From positions 1 to 10,053 of the forward strand of contig JAFZSS010000184.1 of the NCBI GenBank assembly GCA_017619255.1: a DNA stretch of 10,053 bases, given 5' to 3'. Each line of letters begins with the position of its first letter. Positions within the stretch are counted from its first letter, which is position 1. The notes below the pieces were generated by a model that saw only the letters and a program-made list of their open reading frames with translations, did no database searches and had not been told where the DNA came from. The stretch comes from Muribaculaceae bacterium. GTDB lineage: Bacteria; Bacteroidota; Bacteroidia; Bacteroidales; Muribaculaceae. The translations under genes were made by a program, and so were the position numbers. Below are positions 7,167 to 10,053 of this stretch, one piece after another.

Positions 7167-7610
7167 CTATTTAAATCCCGTGTGGCCGAATCCGCCGGCG
7201 CCGCGCTCGGTCTCGTCAAGGTCATCGACCAGTGTCCATTCCACGGTGCTGTGGCGTGTGACTACCATCTGGCAGATGCGCTCTCCGTTCTCGATGGTCT
7301 GTGGTTCATTGCTCAGGTTAACAAGGATGACACCCACCTCGCCGCGGTAGTCTGCGTCGATGGTGCCAGGAGTGTTGAGTACCGTCAGACCACGCTTGAG
7401 TGCCAGTCCGCTACGGGGCCTGATTTGACACTCAAAGCCCTCGGGCAGAGCGATGTAGATGCCAGTGTGAACCAGCGCGCGCTGCAAGGGTTGCAGCGTC
7501 AGCGGCTCCTCAAGCCATGCCCGCAGGTCCATGCCTGCGCTGAATGCCGTTCCGTACTGTGGCAACTCATGCGGCCCGCGGTTTACTATCTTCACTTCAA
7601 TCTTATCCAT
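7167..7610 (-). CDS. dut: dUTP diphosphatase (dUTPase)
   Basis: This enzyme hydrolyses dUTP to dUMP and pyrophosphate, keeping uracil out of DNA and supplying dTMP synthesis. It has 147 residues, the normal trimeric dUTPase size. All five motifs are present: AGMDLRA (25-31), RPRSGLALK (64-72), [17 protein letters not shown] (82-98, with the catalytic-type aspartate D85), RICQMV (111-116) and [10 protein letters not shown] (136-145, with the base-stacking Phe141). I chose the ATG at 7610 over the in-frame ATG at 7631 because dUTPases begin directly at the first beta strand ([10 protein letters not shown]), and because a -7 promoter box sits at 7629-7636, over the longer start. It is the first gene of the minus-strand run and ends in TAG. 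Confidence 0.96.
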   Translation of the reverse strand: MDKIEVKIVNRGPHELPQYGTAFSAGMDLRAWLEEPLTLQPLQRALVHTGIYIALPEGFECQIRPRSGLALKRGLTVLNTPGTIDADYRGEVGVILVNLSNEPQTIENGERICQMVVTRHSTVEWTLVDDLDETERGAGGFGHTGFK

Positions 7611-7628
7611 GCTACAATGTTTAAACGA

Positions 7629-7636
7629 CAAAAATA
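7629..7636 (-). promoter_or_regulatory. Candidate -7 box for dut
   Basis: The minus strand reads TATTTTTG, an exact TAnnTTTG match. Transcription would start near 7622-7625, leaving a leader of about 12-15 nt to the ATG at 7610. No good -33 TTTG is seen at the usual spacing, and the region is AT-rich. The position fits the start of the dut-TPR-DUF4292 run. Confidence 0.45.
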
Positions 7637-7659
7637 CATTAAAATTGGCAAGAAAAGCG

Positions 7660-7667
7660 TAACTTTG
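7660..7667 (+). promoter_or_regulatory. Candidate -7 box for dgt
   Basis: The sequence TAACTTTG matches TAnnTTTG on the plus strand. It places transcription start near 7671-7674, giving a leader of about 11-14 nt to the ATG at 7685 or 26-29 nt to the ATG at 7700. A TTGG at 7645-7648 is too close to act as a standard -33 element, so support is partial. Confidence 0.45.
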
Positions 7668-7684
7668 TCAAAAATTTCATCACT

Positions 7685-9022
7685 ATGGCTATTAAACGAA
7701 TGAATTGGGACCGATTGATTTCGGATAAACGGTTGGGACTGGAGCATTACCACGACGAGAAGGGTGGGGTGCGCAGTGACTTTGAGCGTGACTATGACCG
7801 CCTGGTGTTTTCATCGCCTTTCCGTCGCTTGCAGAACAAGACGCAGGTGTTTCCGCTTCCCGACAGCATCTTTGTGCACAATAGATTGACCCACAGTTTG
7901 GAAGTGTCGAGCGTGGGCAAATCGATGGCGCGCGAGATTGTCAAGCGTCTCATGCCTCGTTATGCCCGCGAGCCGTGGGCCGACAAGTTGCGTGACATCG
8001 GGGAAATCGTCGCAGCTGCCTGCCTGGCGCACGACCTGGGCAATCCGCCTTTCGGCCACTCGGGAGAGAAGACCATCGGGGCCTATTTCAGTGAGGGCAA
8101 AGGGCTGGAATTCAAGGATAAGTTCACTATGGAGCAGTGGAACGACCTCATCCACTTCGAGGGTAATGCCAACTCGTTCCGCACGCTTGTCCACCAATTC
8201 AAGGGGCGTCGTCCCGGTGGTTTTGCCATGACCTACTCGACGCTCGCCTCAATCGTGAAATATCCCTATTCGTCAATGCATGCCGGTAAGAAAGGTAAGT
8301 TCGGCTTTTTCACCACCGAGAAGGAAATCTTTAAGCGTATCGCCGACGAGTTGGGCCTTATCCGCCTGGAGGAGGACCGCTACTGCCGTCATCCGCTTGT
8401 CTACATCGTAGAGGCTGCAGATGACATTTGTTACCAGATTATGGATATCGAGGACGGCCACAAACTTAAAATCATCGGCACCGACGAAACCATCGACCTG
8501 CTGTTAGGCTTTTTCACCGAGGAACGCCAGTCGCACTTGCGTGAGCACATGGCACGCGTCGCTGATCCTAACGAGAAAATCGCTTATCTGCGTTCTTGCA
8601 TCGTTGGCCTGCTGGTAGAGCAGTGTGCCGCCGCCTTTGCAGCTCATGAAGACGAGATCATGGAAGGAAGTTTTGAGGGTGGCCTCATCGATTGCATAGA
8701 CCCGATGCCGGCACAGGCTTATCAGGCGTGCAGCATTCTTGCGATGAACCGACTTTATCGCGCGGGTTATGTTGTTGATGTGGACCTTGCCGGAAACCGC
8801 ATCATTAACCTGCTGCTGGAAAAACTCATCGAGGCAGTTATGCACCCCGAGCGCAACTACTCCCAGCTGTTGATGAACAAGTTCCCGCAACAGTACGATG
8901 TTCATGCCCCGACACTCTTTGAACAGGTGCAGGCTGTGCTCGATCACATCAGTGCAATGACCGATGTGTATGCGCTCAACCTCTACCGTCAGCTTGACGG
9001 CATCTCGATACCCACGGTATAA
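7685..9022 (+). CDS. dgt: Deoxyguanosinetriphosphate triphosphohydrolase (HD-domain dNTPase)
   Basis: Dgt cleaves dGTP to deoxyguanosine and triphosphate in the cytoplasm and helps set dNTP pools. The 445-residue protein shows the family's N-terminal signature RDYDRLVFSSPFRRLQNKTQ (35-54) and the HD metal site: H70 in NRLTHSLEV, H116-D117 in AHDLGNPPFGHSGE, and the fourth ligand in EAADDI (about 246-247). FEGNANSFR (158-166) is another conserved nucleotide-site segment. The C-terminal helical half is full length with no truncation. Homologues I remember begin near MNWDRLIS, so the true start may be the ATG at 7700 (five residues shorter). It is divergent from dut across a 74-nt gap. Substrate preference could extend to other dNTPs, as in several HD dNTPases. 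Confidence 0.93.
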   Translation: MAIKRMNWDRLISDKRLGLEHYHDEKGGVRSDFERDYDRLVFSSPFRRLQNKTQVFPLPDSIFVHNRLTHSLEVSSVGKSMAREIVKRLMPRYAREPWADKLRDIGEIVAAACLAHDLGNPPFGHSGEKTIGAYFSEGKGLEFKDKFTMEQWNDLIHFEGNANSFRTLVHQFKGRRPGGFAMTYSTLASIVKYPYSSMHAGKKGKFGFFTTEKEIFKRIADELGLIRLEEDRYCRHPLVYIVEAADDICYQIMDIEDGHKLKIIGTDETIDLLLGFFTEERQSHLREHMARVADPNEKIAYLRSCIVGLLVEQCAAAFAAHEDEIMEGSFEGGLIDCIDPMPAQAYQACSILAMNRLYRAGYVVDVDLAGNRIINLLLEKLIEAVMHPERNYSQLLMNKFPQQYDVHAPTLFEQVQAVLDHISAMTDVYALNLYRQLDGISIPTV

Positions 9023-9025
9023 TTT

Positions 9026-9053
9026 GAGTGAGGAGTTAGAAGTGAGGAGTTAG
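9026..9053. repeat. Heptamer tandem repeat (four units)
   Basis: Four consecutive 7-mers follow the dgt stop: gagtgag (9026-9032), gagttag (9033-9039), aagtgag (9040-9046) and gagttag (9047-9053), consensus RAGTKAG. Read as a 14-mer, agtgaggagttag occurs twice (9027-9039 and 9041-9053). It fills half of the 61-nt gap between two convergent genes, where no clear hairpin terminator was found. Confidence 0.75.
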
Positions 9054-9083
9054 TATCCGCCAAAAACTAAGGACCACAAAGGC

Positions 9084-10053
9084 TTAGGGGCGCGTCTCAC
9101 TCATGACAAATTCCAGCGTTCCACCCGCCATGATGTCTTGATGCTTTAGTTTGAAACCCTGTAGCCGCTTGCCGTTGAGGCGGATTTCCTTGACATATAT
9201 ACCCTTGTCGCCCTTGCGGATGATGGTAAACTCCTTGTCGCCAGCCAAGTGCAGAGTGGCACGCTGGAACAGTGGCGTGCCAATGACATATTCGGCAGCG
9301 CCCGCATTGAAGGGATAGAAGCCTAATGCCGAGAAAATGTACCACGCCGACATCTGTCCGCAGTCATCGTTGCCAGCATAGCCTGCTGGAGTGGCATTAT
9401 AGAATTCGGAGCGCACTTGGTTGACCAGTTCTTGAGTGCGCCAAGGGCAATCGGCGAAGTTGTAGAAATAGACGGTGTGGTGGCTGGGCTCGTTGCCGTG
9501 GGCATACTGGCCGATAAATGCCGAGGCATTGCCGTTAGTCTCACGGTTGGCGGTAGTGAGGCTGAAATTCTCATTTAATTTTTTCAGAAATTTTTTCTTG
9601 CCACCCATGAGCTCGATGAATTGCTCGGGTGCATGAGGCACAAACCACAGGTATTGCCAGGCGTTTCCCTCAATAAAGCTGTTGTCCTCATAGCTGAGCG
9701 GGTCAAATGGCTCTGCCCATTGTCCGTTGTCGTCACGTGCTCTGAAGAACCCCGTTTTTTCATCATACAGGTTTTTATAGAAATTCGCTCTCTTGGCAAA
9801 GTGATGATAGTCGTCTTCGTGCCCCAGACGCGCGGCAACGGCAGCGACGCACCAGTCGTCAAATGCCTGCTCCAATGTGATGGAAACCGAAGATTTTTGA
9901 GTGTTGCAGGGCATGTATCCCAGTTTTTCCCACTGGTCAAACGGCGAGTTGGTGTGCGGCCTTGTGCTGCTCTCAACCATCGCTCGATAGGCTTTCTCAA
10001 CATCGATGCCGGGCAGGTCGGCGAGAATGGCATCGGCGATGACCGGGATGGCA
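9084..10053 (-). CDS. GH92 alpha-mannosidase, C-terminal part (5' end outside window)
   Basis: GH92 enzymes are calcium-dependent exo-acting alpha-mannosidases, mostly alpha-1,2, used by gut Bacteroidetes to trim N-glycans and yeast mannan. The frame stays open to the window edge, adding PVIADAILADLPGIDVEKAY before the internal ATG at 9980, so the gene enters from outside and this is not its start. About 322 residues are visible of a family length near 740. Family hallmarks are GQYAHGNEPSHH (carrying the catalytic acid Glu as I recall it), AGNDDCGQMSAWYIFSALGFYP (aspartates of the general base and metal site; quoted in two halves by motif: GNDDCGQ and SAWYIFSALGFYP) and YVIGTPLF. The C-terminal beta domain ends at MSETRP with TAA. 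The N-terminal signal peptide and beta-sandwich cannot be seen, so localisation is unknown. It is convergent with dgt. Confidence 0.93.
   Translation of the reverse strand, partial: AIPVIADAILADLPGIDVEKAYRAMVESSTRPHTNSPFDQWEKLGYMPCNTQKSSVSITLEQAFDDWCVAAVAARLGHEDDYHHFAKRANFYKNLYDEKTGFFRARDDNGQWAEPFDPLSYEDNSFIEGNAWQYLWFVPHAPEQFIELMGGKKKFLKKLNENFSLTTANRETNGNASAFIGQYAHGNEPSHHTVYFYNFADCPWRTQELVNQVRSEFYNATPAGYAGNDDCGQMSAWYIFSALGFYPFNAGAAEYVIGTPLFQRATLHLAGDKEFTIIRKGDKGIYVKEIRLNGKRLQGFKLKHQDIMAGGTLEFVMSETRP

Noticed and set aside
9067..9087. Possible terminator hairpin (ctaag / cttag) between dgt and GH92
   Set aside because: Only 5 bp of stem with an 11-nt loop, no T run, and it overlaps the GH92 stop codon.
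9323..10033. Alternative minus-strand frames inside the GH92 region (9323-9574 and 9584-10033)
   Set aside because: The GH92 frame is open throughout and carries all family motifs; the others give Thr/Ser/Arg-rich nonsense.
1..10053. CRISPR array, transposon, prophage, tRNA/rRNA or defence island
   Set aside because: No spaced repeats, transposase or integrase motifs, terminal inverted repeats, or RNA gene folds were recognised by eye; every gene but the small lipoprotein belongs to a known family.

Overview
The window looks like a chromosomal segment from a gut-type Bacteroidales bacterium, in the Prevotella/Muribaculaceae/Bacteroides neighbourhood (inference). The grounds are an L17 ribosomal protein with a long Ala/Pro/Glu tail, a TonB-dependent receptor with an N-terminal carboxypeptidase-regulatory-like domain, a DUF4292-type lipoprotein, a GH92 mannosidase, an absence of clear Shine-Dalgarno sequences, and several TAnnTTTG boxes of the Bacteroidetes -7 type. 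I cannot name the genus.

Layout. Positions 1-498 (+) hold the 3' end of rplQ, normally the last gene of the ribosomal protein/rpoA operon, closed by a strong, probably bidirectional hairpin terminator (541-576). Facing it is a minus-strand pair: a ROK-family sugar kinase (1017-1979) followed 13 nt later by a small orphan lipoprotein (623-1003). Next comes a long minus-strand run, read from 7610 down to 2122: dut (dUTPase), a secreted TPR-repeat protein, a DUF4292 outer-membrane-type lipoprotein overlapping it by 11 nt, and a TonB-dependent receptor with no SusD partner in view. Divergent from dut is dgt (7685-9022, +), a dGTP triphosphohydrolase. Convergent with dgt is the C-terminal part of a GH92 alpha-mannosidase (9084 to the window edge), whose N-terminus lies outside the window.

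How it fits together. dut and dgt are both nucleotide-pool enzymes and share a short divergent promoter region. The TPR protein, DUF4292 lipoprotein and TonB receptor all look like cell-envelope proteins. The ROK kinase and the GH92 enzyme fit a glycan-using lifestyle, though nothing here links them directly.

The most notable feature is an in-frame TAG codon (6687-6689, minus strand) that splits the TPR gene. The reading frame is otherwise intact for 576 codons, so this is a recent nonsense mutation, a strain variant or a sequencing error. dut and the DUF4292 gene end in TAG themselves, which argues against TAG reassignment. Smaller points of interest are a four-unit heptamer repeat between dgt and GH92 and an 18-bp palindrome just upstream of the TonB receptor. 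I found no CRISPR array, transposase, tRNA, rRNA or recognisable defence island, and no convincing undescribed multi-gene system.
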